Below are positions 1 to 11,287 of a stretch of 64,000 nt of DNA, piece after piece. The stretch is from Chimonanthus salicifolius (Eukaryota; Streptophyta; Magnoliopsida; Laurales; Calycanthaceae), in the NCBI GenBank assembly GCA_013350335.1, contig CM023532.1:91825383-91889382 (forward strand), in the 5' to 3' direction. The translations under genes were made by a program, and so were the position numbers. Below the pieces are notes generated by a model. That model made no database searches and had not been told where the DNA came from. It saw nothing but the letters and a program-made list of their open reading frames with translations. How positions within the stretch are numbered: position 1 is the first letter of the stretch; every line of letters starts with the position of its first letter.

Positions 1-1345
1 GACATGGATTATTTAATGGAACTTTGAATGATGAGAACCATTGAATATTATGTATGTTTTAAAAGGGGTTTTAATGGATGTTTTTGGTGAAGATCCTAGA
101 CCATGGATTCGGCCATGGAGTATGGCCGAACCCCATAAATATTTATGGAAGTATGTTCATGAATTTAGATCATGGAAAATGATGGGAAAGGTTATGTATG
201 ATTTATTTTAAATGGTTGAAGAGAAGTTGATGAACCATAGGGTTCGGCCATGATGAAGAGTCAAACCCCATGGAGGAACATTGGGTTTGTTTAATGGGTT
301 TTTGAAGGGTAAAAGTCATAAGTATATATGTATGATTTAAAAAGGAATTAATGGACCATAGGTTCGGCCATGTTGTATGGCCGAACCCCATGGGAGTTTT
401 GATTGGTAATGGTATATGATTTTTGAAGGGATTAAATGGAGACCATGGAAAAATATAGATGGACTTAATATGGTGAATCCATGTATGTGCTGTCTAAAAT
501 TATGGACCTAAAATTAAGGAGATGAAAGATCACCATGGCCGAACCCCCATGAATTTTGTTAGTAGGTTATTTATTAGCGTAAGGATATTGTTAAATAAAT
601 TAAGGAGGAGGATGGAACCATGATATCATGGATTCGGCCATGGTGTATGGCCGAACCCCATGAACGATTTTTATGGGTCATGTATGGACCTAATATGATT
701 ACAGGAAGGGAGGATTAAGATAAATAATTTGCTACGATAAAAAGAGGGATGGCAAGGATGTAATTATGTGAAATCAATGGACCATGGGTTCGGCCATGGT
801 GTATGGCTGAATCCCATGGGGAATGTTGCTAAACTTAAGGTTTGATGAATGTTAGATGATTAATCGGTTTATGATTAGAAAAATGGAATTATAGCCTTGG
901 GTGGCAATATGGTAATTATGTAGAATTAATGGACCATGGGTTCGGCCATGGTGTATGGCCGAACCCCATGAAGAAATATTTGGTAAACTTGGGGGTTTTA
1001 TGAATCAATTTTATGAATGATCAATTTTGGAACCCAAACATGAAGTAATGGCAATTTGGTAATATCGGCTGAAAATGATAGCCATGGATGGCATTTTGGT
1101 AATTAAGTGAAAATAAGGGACCATGGGTTCGGCCATGGTGTATGACCGAACCCCATGGGGAATATTTTCATGGACTCAGTCTATGCACACATAGGGTTGG
1201 CCAGTTAAGGGTCGGACTTTAGAAGTTCGGACTTAGCTCGCGTCGTGACGTCCCGCTCTCTATCACTCTTCGTTTTTTTTTAAAAAAAAAATAGACTCTG
1301 ATTTTTGGAAAGTAAAAAGGGGGTGAAAGAGGACGGGACGTTACA
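1..1345 (+). repeat. 5' LTR of element A, truncated by window edge
   Basis: The stretch ends in GACGTTACA immediately before a primer site and matches the 3' LTR from 9952 onward. Compared with the 3' LTR it lacks 178 bp (10423-10600) that include one hairpin; the break lies between two GGTGA repeats, typical of illegitimate recombination. It carries eight copies or halves of the GGTTCGGCCAT hairpin and the conserved LTR tail with GTCGTGACGTCC and TAGACTCTGATTTT. Confidence 0.9.
105..1158 (+). repeat. Hairpin array, 8 sites, LTR of element A
   Basis: Sites begin near 105, 234, 356, 532 (3' arm only), 625, 780, 935 and 1121. The last is typical: arm CCATGGGTTCGGCCAT at 1121-1136, loop GGTGT at 1137-1141, arm ATGACCGAACCCCATGG at 1142-1158. 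Spacing is 80-190 bp, with AT-rich sequence between that varies more than the arms. Confidence 0.9.
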
Positions 1346-1347
1346 GT

Positions 1348-1359
1348 TAGTATCAGAGC
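1348..1359 (+). other. Primer binding site (tRNA-iMet type), one mismatch
   Basis: TAGTATCAGAGC lies two bases after the LTR end. The plant consensus is TGGTATCAGAGC; the second base is A instead of G. Element C has the unmutated form at 43721. Confidence 0.9.
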
Positions 1360-1509
1360 GAACCAGAAAGAGTGAATCTTTCGGAGTAAATTAGTCCGGC
1401 CTCGTGCATTAATTTACTTCATTAGACTCAGACGGATGATAGCAAAGGAAGTACAGTCAAAATAAATGGATTTATCCAACATAGCAAATTAGGAGATACT
1501 TCCCTGATA

Positions 1510-1690
1510 TCCCCAAATTGATAACAAAACAATTGATACTTTGGAAGTTTCCCCAAAAAAAAACAAAGAAATCAAGAGTGCTTATTTGGCAATTTCCCAA
1601 GGACAAGAAACACAAGATGTTTATTTGGCAAATTTCCCCAAACGAGAGACAATATGTGATACATAGGGAAATTTCCCAAAACAAAGACTG
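1510..1690 (+). repeat. Leader with imperfect TTTGGCAAATTTCCC repeats
   Basis: Four imperfect units of about 45-55 bp around TATTTGGCAATTTCCC-like cores (near 1540, 1588, 1630, 1665) lie between the primer site and the zinc-knuckle ORF. Related sequence lies at the same position in element B (59240-59390, minus) and in element C (43900-43960). It is probably untranslated leader. Confidence 0.6.
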
Positions 1691-1744
1691 GTTTGATTTG
1701 TATTGCGGTTGTCATTGATATGTTTCTGTTGTGGTGATACAGAT

Positions 1745-2270
1745 ATGTCAGGCAACACAGAGTATACAGAGTTGTGGGACAGAGGGACTCCTAGCTGTCC
1801 GATAGATCTGGTTTCTTCTTCCAACGATCCTAGCGTGCCAAACTTCATCAATGAAATTGTAGACAGTCAGGACATGGAAGTAAAATCCCCGAGTACAATG
1901 TTGGGGTTGCTCCAACCTTTGTACCCGAAGAGGACGAGGAAGATGTCCCAAACTTAGAAGAATCCGTAGGGGAGATAGGCTCGCCGAGTATACTCCGGCT
2001 ACTCCGACTTCGGATGAGTTGACAGATTACATGTGCGAATTATGCAATCAGGAGGGGCACAACAGTATTTATTGCCCCCATCCTATTGAGGTTATTTGCT
2101 CTGTTTGTGGAATTCACGGGCACGGGAAGGAGAGGACTAACTGTCCATACATTGGGGGACCAGGAATAATACCCTGTTTGACTTTTGGAGTGTTGGGGCA
2201 CACGTGGACAACATGCCCTGACAACTTCTTTGATTTTTATGATGATGCAGGGTCTTTTACGAAAGGTTAG
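1745..2270 (+). pseudogene. Zinc-knuckle ORF of element A, frameshifted copy
   Basis: Retroviral-type CCHC knuckles bind packaged RNA in Gag, but no capsid domain is visible here. The reading starts at ATG 1745 (MSGN...) and matches the intact 185-residue ORF of element B (58651-59208, minus). Two single-base losses, near 1882 and near 1985, break the acidic linker. The knuckle part is open again from 2019 to 2270. Knuckle 1 (C-x2-C-x4-H-x4-C) is intact here although degenerate in B. Knuckle 2 (C-x2-C-x4-H-x6-C) is intact. Knuckle 3 has its second Cys replaced by Phe. A pyrimidine-rich stretch ending in ATACAG lies just before the start ATG and could be a splice acceptor. Confidence 0.8.
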
Positions 2271-3830
2271 GTTAAGGAGTGGTGAGAGAATGTCAGGGAA
2301 AGGGGATATTTTGTAAGGGTTGTGGGTACGTTTTGAAGGGTTTGTTCTAACCCTACCAACCCTTGTATTGTGATGAAAGTTTGAATAATTTTCAATAAAG
2401 TATGCAAATTTAAGAGTTTATGAGGACTTGGGCATTGAGATGTGGGTGACGAGGTCACTTGATTTTATTGAGATGTGGTATGGATGTGTCTCTCACGTAA
2501 TATTGATGAGATAAGTATATAGATTCTATGAGTATGGCTTAGAGTAGCTGAAAGACCGTGGGAAGCTCGATATGAAATACGGAGACTTGGTCTAGTAGGG
2601 TTGCCGTTGAGGGTGGGTCTCTCGCATGCTTTGCGCTGGAGGGCGCTCTCACGGCTATTTTGCACACTTGATGTGCATGGATGCGCAGAGCTAGGTACTA
2701 TTTTACCCCGTGGGGGTGGTGCTAGCTTCGTCAGACGAGGTTCGACCGCCTTAGAGCTTGGCTGAATCACCCTTGGGGTGAAGCGATGCAGGGCGGGGTA
2801 GACTTGATCACGTTGGACATGGTCTTCCGTTTAGTAAGTCATGGGACATAAGTCTTGCTAGGGGTCGGGGTATGTTTACGTTTTGATATTGTTGCTACAG
2901 ACACGTAGTGATGCTTTCGAGTGTTGTTCCTACGGATAGAATATCTCAGGGTAGATTATGTGCCTTGGATTGATTATGCCCATGAATAGATTATACTCAT
3001 AGAAAGGTTATATTCATAGATGGTTATTAACCATGGATAGATGATACTCACTGATAGAGTGGTACCAGGGATGGATGTGAATAACCGTGGATGATGATTC
3101 CCATGGTGGTTTGGATTAAATGTCAGGTATCGGTACCGTGGTAGACATGTAGGTAGTATGATGGACCTGTTAGTCTGATTGATGACATATTGATCTAATG
3201 TCTGGGACATGTTTCGATTTACATCCCATGTTATAAGAAAAAGGTGTTAGTCGTATCACGACTTATATCACAGGAAAGTTAGTGATGAAAGATGCCTAGT
3301 ATCGTAGAAGTTTTGAACAGAAGGTGTTAGTCACATAGTGACTTATGTATAAATGAAGATATGCTTACATTTGGGAGATGTACTTAAGGGAAAAAGTTAA
3401 GAGTCTAGTGAAACTCGAATGGGAAGCTATGGGTGACTGTCGAGTTAGACTGGCCAGCTATCTCTATAGTTAGCCGATGGAGTTCCAGGAGAGTGCAGCT
3501 AGAAACCTAGTTAAAATGGAATCAGCAAAAGTCTTGAGCATAGGCTCATATTGGCAGGCTACCTCACATAGAGAGTAGACAAATGAATGTATTGGGCAAG
3601 TGCGTATGGAAAATAACTTGGTAGCAAGAAAAGTGAAACAGAGCACATAGATCTATAGAAGATCGCAAATGGGTTTACGAGAAAAAGAAATAACGTGAGA
3701 CAGAGTAAATTCTGCGAGAATGAAACTCATAGGTAGATATGAGTGATTGTGATGTAATCAAGTGGTACTTTACAATATTGAACAGGAACAACGGATAGAG
3801 CCGGAAGTGGAGGAGATATGGGCCAAGTTG
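2271..3830 (+). other. Non-coding interior of element A
   Basis: No open frame with recognisable motifs. The same stretch is present in element B (minus, 49800-50742, 54885-55304 and 58453-58650), including short phrases such as TTAACCATGGATAG and TAGTGATGAAAGATGCC-like segments, so it is a family feature and not random debris. The last 60 bases resemble the linker just before integrase (reading about ...EQ...PEVEEIWAK). Confidence 0.6.
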
Positions 3831-4013
3831 TCTACTGTAACACCCCAGATTTTCAAGTTATAAATATTTACGGAAATTACCCATTTAATTTGTGAAATTT
3901 TAGATATGGATCTTATATGGGTAAAACGTTGGGTCTTTGCCCAATTAAGACCCAACGGTTTTGGTAAATGGTTTCAATGGAATTAAATGGGGCTAAATTT
4001 ATTTAGTAATGCA

Positions 4014-4016
<3 letters not shown>

Positions 4017-4048
<32 letters not shown>
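4017..4048. repeat. (AT)n microsatellite
   Basis: About 16 TA units near the LTR start. Confidence 0.95.
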
Positions 4049-4051
<3 letters not shown>

Positions 4052-4855
4052 GATATGGATAAATTGACATGCGCATGGAGAGGATTAAAAATAAAGATTA
4101 CTATGGCCATGTGGATATAGTTTCATGGAAGAGATTGATGAAAGATTGTAGGAGTTGCATAGGTCGCATGAGAGATATGCATATCGAAGAATATTGCCTT
4201 GGCCGTGTATAGAAGAATTGCACATGTATGAGATATGCGATGAGGTGTAAGAATATCTTTAAAAAGGGATTCTTTCCTTAATTAAAAAGGGCACACAGCA
4301 ATGGTTAATAAAGGGTCTTAGCGTATTCTAATTAGGACTCTCCCAAAGTGGGAAGCCTAAACTTGGCAATGGCTATCTCAAGCAAGGCCACACGCCAAAT
4401 GCCATTTACAATAAGATTGGCCGAGTGAAGGTTTTAGGGAGAGGGGCGCTCGGTAATTCCTATCTTGACACCTTCTAAGTTAGGAACCAATGGAAGATTA
4501 ATTAAAGCAATGGATAATTTAAAGGGTAGTGCACACGGCAATGGGGATTGCAGCAAGGTGTACACGGCAATGAAAATATTACTTATTATTTAAGCAAGAT
4601 AGGACTGAATAGAGGTAAATAAAAAGAGAGAAGGAGAGGCCCACGGCAATGCACAAATCAGCAAGGGCCTTGGCGCTGGTTTGCATATTGGCAATAAGGT
4701 ATTCTCGGCATAACAAAGAGAAGAAAGGGCAGCCAGCAAGGAGGAGAAAAGACTAAGGAAAGAAGAAGATTGGAAGAGCAAGATCAACCGACGGAAAACC
4801 GGAGGAGTTACGGAACCGGTAGGTAATTTTATAATTTTTGTTTAAAGGAAAAGAA

Positions 4856-6143
4856 CCATAGGGTTCGGCCATGGTGTATGGCCGAACCCCATGGAAAAAG
4901 ATTGAGGGATGAATGATGAGGTTTTAATGGAAAGACATGGTTTAAATTATGTGTTTTTAAGGGATGAAAACCATGGAAAAATATGGTTTAAATTATGGGT
5001 TTTTGGGTTGAAAACCATGGACTAATTATGCATGTTTTAAAAGGGATTTAAAATGGTTTAAGAAGAGGTTGATAAACCATAGGGTTCGGCCATGGTGAAA
5101 GGCTGAACCCCATGAAAGGTTGTTGGTTATTTTATGGGAGAAAAACCATGGAATAATTATGTGATTTTGAAGGATGAATCCCATGGAAAGGATAATGATT
5201 TATTTTAAATGGATTTGTGTCTTAGATGCAATTAAATCATGAAAACCATGGAGGGTTATGTTGTTTGAATTCCTTTAAAAGAGAACCTTATGAACCATAG
5301 GGTTCGGCCATGGTGTATGGCTGAACCCTATGGAGTTGTAATGGCATTTTTTAATGTATGTTAATTGCTTTTGGAAGGTAGAGATTAAATTGGAAAGTCT
5401 CAAATGTTGGAAGGTAGAGATTAAATTGGAAAGTCTCAAATTTTGGAGGATAGAGATTAAATTGGAAAGTCCCTAATTTTGGAAGGTAGAGATTAAATGG
5501 GAGAGTCTCTAATTTTGGAAGGTAGAGACTAAATTTGGAAACTTTCTAAATATGGACTTGTTGATCAAAAAGGAAGGCAACTTGAATTATGGATTCAAAT
5601 ATGGAAGTTGCTATGATTGGGAAGTTATACACCATAGGGTTCGGCCAAGGTGTATAGCCGAATCCCATGGACCAAATTAAGGAATCATATGGGGTTTTAG
5701 GTCATGGTTAATGGTTTGTTTTATGAGTCAATATTATGGGTTTTTATTTATGTAGTTGATTTATGAATCAAATTATGAACCTATGTTACGGATCAACTTG
5801 GGAGTTTTATGTTGGGTTTTACGAACGATCAATTATGGACCTATGTTTTGAACATAAACATGAGGTAATGGAGACCATGGCAGAATTGTAAATAAGAATG
5901 AAAATGTTAGGCCATGGGTTCGGCCATGGTGTATGGCCGAACCCCATGGGAATGATTATGGATTTTATGGACTTGATATGGTTAGGTTAATGGATCATTA
6001 ATGGAGCTCTAACATGGATTGGTCATGGACTTAACATAAGTGATTGATTAAATATTAATTGGAGCGTACTAATTTATGTTTATCAATTATATTATTTGGA
6101 CTACGGGCTATGTTAGCCATGGTGTGTGCCCAAACCCCATGGA
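4856..6143 (+). repeat. Hairpin array, 6 sites, solo LTR 3836-7503
   Basis: Sites near 4856, 5075, 5292, 5631, 5911 and 6115. The first starts 36 bp after the donor-like GTAGGT at 4819. The 6115 copy is decayed in both arms (TTAGCCAT and GTGCCCAAACCCC). Confidence 0.88.
5373..5552 (+). repeat. 36-bp tandem repeat, 5 units
   Basis: Units begin with GGAAGGTAGAGA-like sequence at 5373, 5409, 5445, 5481 and 5517, spaced exactly 36 bp. Core words are GATTAAATTGGAAAGTCT. A related array is at 63600-63795 in a different LTR. Confidence 0.92.
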
Positions 6144-6999
6144 GATTGTTTTGATGAACATAGGGTTACGTATGTTGAATTAAATGAATGAATTGTTAAT
6201 TAAAGATTAGACCAATGGCAATTTGGTAATATCGGCTGAAAATGATAAACCATGGGGATTGGTTTATGGACTTAAAATATTGTAAATCAAGTGAGACTTG
6301 GTTTTGATTGATTGTTATTTTATAAGGTAATGGGACCTCACAAGGTGTTTACGATCGTGAGCGGTTACTGGACAAAAGATGCAAGGACACGTTAGCGGTC
6401 TTTGGTAGGATTATACCTCTTTGAAACCATGGGTTTATGAACATTATTTTTATCTTAATTTTGATGAATTTATGTTGCAAAGGATATGTTTCAAATGGTG
6501 ATTTTAAATGCTATGTTTATATGATTAAAATAGCATGTGTTGAATACGTTTAAAAATGTGATTTTTAATGCTATGTTTATATGATAAAATAGCATGTGTT
6601 TTCATTGGCATTTGCATCTCATGCATGGCATGGGAGGGATGATATGTAGCCGGGGACCTACACTCCGTTGGGGCATCCGTAAAGCACTCGTGGGGGTATA
6701 CCTTGAGGAGGAGAATTCCATCAAGAGGATATTTTGTGATGGGTGGGACTCATTGCATATGATAACATGGCATGGCATTGAATCAGCATGATTATGACTT
6801 TTATTATCATGCAAGGTTTCTGGTTTTAATCTATATGATTGGATCTCTATTATCATACACTGTTTTGGATATGATGCTTTATAAGTATGGTATGATTTAT
6901 TATAACTAGTTTTGATATATTTATTATATCTGGATTTTTTGTACTAACCTATGTGTTAACCCTAATTGAAATACCTACTGGGCGCGTTGTACTAACGCC

Positions 7000-7026
7000 C
7001 TACTTCTACCCTAGTGGATGATACAG
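7000..7026 (+). promoter_or_regulatory. Possible 3' splice site in LTR
   Basis: CTACTTCTACCCTAG followed by TGGATGATACAG offers two AG ends (7013-7014 and 7025-7026) after a pyrimidine tract. The same words are at equivalent places in the other long LTRs: 17161, 26216, 40242, 43056 and 54389 on plus; 36261, 47130 and 60010 on minus. Splicing here is inferred, not shown. Confidence 0.4.
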
Positions 7027-7508
7027 GAAACGAGGGGAAACGATGAACGCAAAATGGGCCAGGCATAGGAGCTTGGAGGATTATAGTTTATATTTTGTTT
7101 AAGATACTCATGGGCTTGTATTTTGAGTATCTAGAATTCGGATTGTAATAACTTAGATGAATTTGCTATGGTTGGATGTTTTCTTGGATAATTGCTTTAT
7201 GATAATGATGATTAAGGACTTGACGTACGTTGCTATCTGAATAGAATAGAACTGTGTTCTATTATATTTCCACATGTTATGATTATTATTCCGCATGTTT
7301 ATATTGCTATGTGTGAACCGTTTTTCTTCGACTAAGTCCGTGCACACATAGGGTGGGCCAGTTAATGGTCGGACTTTAGAAGTTTAGACTTAGCTCGCAT
7401 CGTGATGTCCCGCTCTCTATTACTCTTCCTTTATATATAAAAAAGAAAAAATAGACTCGGATTTTCGGAAGAGAAAGCAAGTGAAAAAGGGTGGGGCGTT
7501 ACATCTAC

Positions 7509-8812
7509 TGGCGAAGGATATATGTGCCTAAGAGCTGCAGAAAAGAGTTTCTGGTTGAGGCACATCAAACCAAACTTTCAATTCATTCGGGTAGCACTAA
7601 GATGTATCATGACCTGAAGAGAGATTACTGGTGGCACGGACTCAAGAAGAATGTGGCAGAATTTGTGGCTCATTGCTTAACTTGTCAGCAGGTTAAGATT
7701 GAACATCAGAAGCCACCAGGGTTACTCAAACCCTTACTAGTGCCGGAATGGAAATGGGAGCACATCTCCATGGATTTTGTGACAGGGTTGCCAAGGTCTT
7801 CAAAGGGCAACAATGCGATATGGGTCGTGGTAGACCGACTGACCAAGTCTGTACATTTTATTCCCATTAAGATGACAGACTCATCTGAGACTTGGGGTGG
7901 GCGGTATATCAGGGATATCATCAGATTGCATGGTATACCTCGGACTATCGTGTCCAACAGAGGTGGTCGATTCACCTGCAGAGTATGGCAGAGCATGCAG
8001 TCGGCCATGGGAACAGACTTACTGACTAGCATAGCATACCATCCACAGACTGATGGGCAGTCTAAGAGGACAATACAAACATTGGAGGATAGGCTGAGAG
8101 CATGTATGCTAGATTTCAAAGGTGGATGGGAGGATCACTTGCTGTTGGTAGAATTCTCATACAACAACAGTTATCAGGCAAGCCTCCAGATGGCTCCATT
8201 TGAGGCTTTATATGGTAGACCTTGTAGGTCACCAGTGTGCTGGACAGAGGCCGGTGAGCCTGCACTGATTGGACCTGTGTTGGTTGCAGAGACTACAACG
8301 CAGATACAATTGATACGGCAACACCTATTGACTGCGTAAAGTCATCAGAAGAGCTATGCTGACAAGAGGAGGAGGTTCCTTGAATTTGAAGTGGGGGACA
8401 TGGTGTTCTTGAAAGGCTCGTCACGAAAGGGACACATGAGATTTGGAAAGAAAGGGAAATTGTCGCCAAGATATGTGGGACCGTTTTCAATCATAAGGAG
8501 GATGGGAGACGTGGCTTATCAATTGGCACTCCCATCACAGTTGGCATCTTTACACGATGTGTTCCATATATCGATGTTGAGGAATTACAATTCTGATCCT
8601 TCTCATGTACTGAACATACAAGACATAGAGGTCCAGAGCGACGTGACATACGTCGAAAAACCTGTCCGAGTGGTGGATACAGAACAGAGGGTACTACGAA
8701 CCGAGCGATCCAGTTTGTCAAGGTGGTATGGGATTGACATGGTATTGAGGAAGCCACATGGGAACTCGAGTCAGAAATGAGGACAGCTCATCCTGAGCTA
8801 TTTTTGTAAATG
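7509..8812 (+). pseudogene. Gypsy integrase with C-terminal GPY/F and chromodomain remnants
   Basis: Integrase joins element DNA to the host. Seen: the HHCC zinc region (H-x3-H...C-x2-C, about 7558-7690), the catalytic core with first Asp (MDFVTGLP), a second-Asp position now Asn (VSNRGGRF) and a Glu position now Lys (GQSKRTIQ). Both changes are G-to-A on the plus strand, so the core should be inactive. A TAA at 8337-8339 interrupts the frame, which then continues through the SH3-like module (RYVGPFSII, about 8470) to a chromodomain. That domain is in a shifted frame with an internal TGA, ending near 8812. The N-terminal linker lost about 55 bp beside the target duplication of the nested solo LTR, judged against element B. 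Confidence 0.88.
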
Positions 8813-8853
8813 TTTGAAACACTACTACACTAGATTTTTAGGACGAAAATTTT

Positions 8854-8863
8854 AAAAAAAGGG
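8854..8863 (+). other. Polypurine tract of element A
   Basis: AAAAAAAGGG lies six bases before the 3' LTR start at 8870. It is the expected plus-strand primer. Element B has the matching AAAAAGAGGG on the minus strand. Confidence 0.85.
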
Positions 8864-9613
8864 TTGTATTGTAACACCCCGGATTTTCAAATAATTCATA
8901 TATATGAAATTACCCATTTAATTTGTGAATTATTAGATATGGACCTTATATGGGTAAACTGATGGGTCATTGCCCAATTAAGACCCAACGGTTTTGGAAA
9001 GGGTTTCAATAAAAATTTAAATGGGCTGAATTTAATTAGTAATGCAATTTATATAAATAAGGGATTTGGATTAATTGTATGTGCATGAAAGGTATTGATG
9101 GAACGATTTTAGGAGTTGCATGGCCGTGCATGAAGATTTGCACATCCAAGAAGATGTGCTAGATTATCTTTAAAAAAAAGGGGTTGCTAAATAAATAAGA
9201 TGTCTAAATTTAAATAAAGATTTTCTTAGCCGTGTATGTGAGATATGCGCCAAATGGAGTTCCTTTCCCTTAATTAAAAACGACACTAGGAAGGTACTAA
9301 ATAGAAGGATCTAGGCACCTTCTAAGATAGGACTAATTGGGGGTTTATAAAAGAAAGACACCAAGGGTGCATGGCACCTTCTAAATATGAACCAAGTGGA
9401 ATTTCTATAAAAAAAGGGTAGTGCACACAGCAATGGCTATTTCAGCAAGGGGCACACGGCATTAGGCAATGGCTAATTTAAAGGGTCTTGGTACCTTCTA
9501 AATTGGGATCAATGGAAGATTAATTAAGGCAACAAGAGGGGCGCATGGCACCTTCTAAATCAATACACCAAGGGGCGCATGGCACCTTCTAAGTTGGGAC
9601 CAAGTGGAGGTTT

Positions 9614-9791
9614 TATAAAGAAAGGCACCAAGGGGAACACGGCAACACACAATCTAGGGAAGGATTGACGCATTGTGCTCTTGACAAGAAGGTGTTCTCA
9701 GCTTTGTGAAAGATCAAGGAGGCTAAGGAAGAAAAGAAGATTGGAAGAGCAAGAACAACCGAAGGAAAACCGGAGGAGTCGCAGAACTGGT
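9614..9791 (+). promoter_or_regulatory. TATA box and donor-like junction in LTR of A
   Basis: TTTTATAAAG (TATAAA 9614-9619) is followed 176 bp later by GAACTG then GTAAGT, after a purine-rich stretch with AAGAAAAGAAGATTGGAAG. The same layout recurs at 34525/34710 and 45151/45336 with a spacing of 185 bp. This suggests an LTR transcript with a short first exon; transcription itself is inferred. Confidence 0.5.
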
Positions 9792-9825
9792 AAGTAGTTT
9801 GATATTTTTGTTTAAAAATAAGGAA

Positions 9826-11287
9826 CCATAGGATTCGGCCATGGTGTATGGCCGAACCCTATGGAAGAGAATTGGGAGATGATCATGGTATTTTTAATGG
9901 AACGATGAACCATAGGGTTCGGCCATGGTGCATGGCTGGACCCCATGGAAGGACATGGATTATTTAATGGAAGTTTGAATGATGAAAACCATTGAATATT
10001 ATATATGTTTTAAAAGGGGTTTTAATGGATGTTTTTAGTGAAGATCCTAGACCATGGGTTCGGCCATGGAATATGACCGAACCCCATAAATATTTATGGA
10101 AGTATGTTCATGAATTTAGATCATGGAAAATGATGGGAAAGGTTATGTATGATTTATTTTAAATGGTTGAAGAGAAGTTGATGAACCATAGGGTTCGGCC
10201 ATGATGAAGGGCCGAACCCCATGGAGGAACATTGGGTTTGTTTAATGGGTTTTTGAGGGTAAAAATCATAAGTATATATGTATGATTTAAAAAGGAATTA
10301 ATGGACCATAGGTTCGGCCATGTTGTATGGCCGAACCCCATGGGAGTTTTGATTGGTAATGGTATATGATTTTTGAAGGGATTAAATGGAGACCATGGAA
10401 AAATATAGATGGACTTAATATGGTGACTGATTAAATGGATGATCAATGATTAATAATTTTCAGAAAGAAGATTATGAACCATAGGGTTCGGCCATGGTGT
10501 ATGGCCGAACCCCATGGAGGTGCATTGGTATTGTTAATGGATTTTAATTGATTAAAGGAATGGAGGGTTTTATTTATGGTTCTATGGTTGTGGATCTTAG
10601 GTGAATCCATGTATGTGATGTCTAAAATTATGGACCTAAAATTAAGGAGATGAAAGATCATGGGTTCGGCCATGGTGTATGGCCGAACCCCATGAATTTT
10701 GTTAGTAGCTTATTTATTAGCCTAAGTATATTGTTAAATAAATTAAGAAGGAGGATGGAACCATGATATCATGGGTTCGGCCATGGTGTATGGCCGAACC
10801 CCATGAACAATTTTTATGGGTCATGTATGGACCTAATATGATTAAAGGAATGGAGAACTAAGATAAATAATTAGCTATGATAAAAAGAGGGATGGCAAGG
10901 ATGTAATTATGTGAAATCAATGGACCATGGGTTCAGCCATGGTGTATGGCCGAATCCCATTGGGAATGTTGCTGAACTTAAGGTTTGATGAATGTTAGAT
11001 GATTAATCGGTTTATGATTGGAAAAATGGAATTATAGCCTTGGGTGGCAATATGGTAATTATGTAGAATTACTGGACCATGGGTTAAGCCATGGTGTATG
11101 GCCCAACCCATGAAGAAATATTTGGTAAACTTGGGGGTTTTATGAATGATCAATTTTGGAACCCAAGCATGAAGTGATGGCAATTTGGTAATATCGGCTG
11201 AAAATGATAGCCATGGATGGCATTTTGGTAATTAAGTGAAAATAAAGGACCATGGGTTCGGCCATGGTGTATGGCCGAACCCCATGG
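9826..11287 (+). repeat. Hairpin array, 11 sites, 3' LTR of A
   Basis: Sites near 9826, 9910, 10051, 10184, 10306, 10478, 10658, 10770, 10923, 11076 and 11250. This is the densest array in the window. Loops are mainly GGTGT; others are GTTGT and GATGA. The 11076 site is decayed. Confidence 0.92.

Larger units (their letters stand above)
3836..7503 (+). mobile_element. Solo LTR (gypsy type) nested in element A
   Basis: Begins TGTAACACCCC, ends GGGGCGTTACA and is flanked by perfect 5-bp target duplications TCTAC (3831-3835 and 7504-7508). No interior or second LTR is present, so it is the product of LTR-LTR recombination. In order it holds an AT microsatellite, a purine-rich exon-like stretch ending at a donor-like site (GT at 4819-4820), six hairpins, a 36-bp tandem repeat, a CCGGGG/CTCCG module (6650-6730), an acceptor-like tract (7000-7014) and the conserved tail. 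At 3,668 bp it is longer than the LTRs of A, which lack the acceptor region. Confidence 0.93.

Noticed and set aside
1348..1359. tRNA gene signal
   Set aside because: Only the 12-base primer complement is present; no cloverleaf here or at the other primer sites.
4856..6143. microRNA precursors
   Set aside because: Each stem is about 17 bp, too short for a normal plant precursor; pairing between distant arms is possible but not shown.
7706..8119. 137-residue minus-strand frame
   Set aside because: Antisense shadow of the integrase pseudogene.
10159..10673. Many minus- or plus-strand frames with GFGHTTWPNPM-like peptides
   Set aside because: They are translations of the DNA hairpin and its spacers; they shift frame freely and lack conservation as protein.
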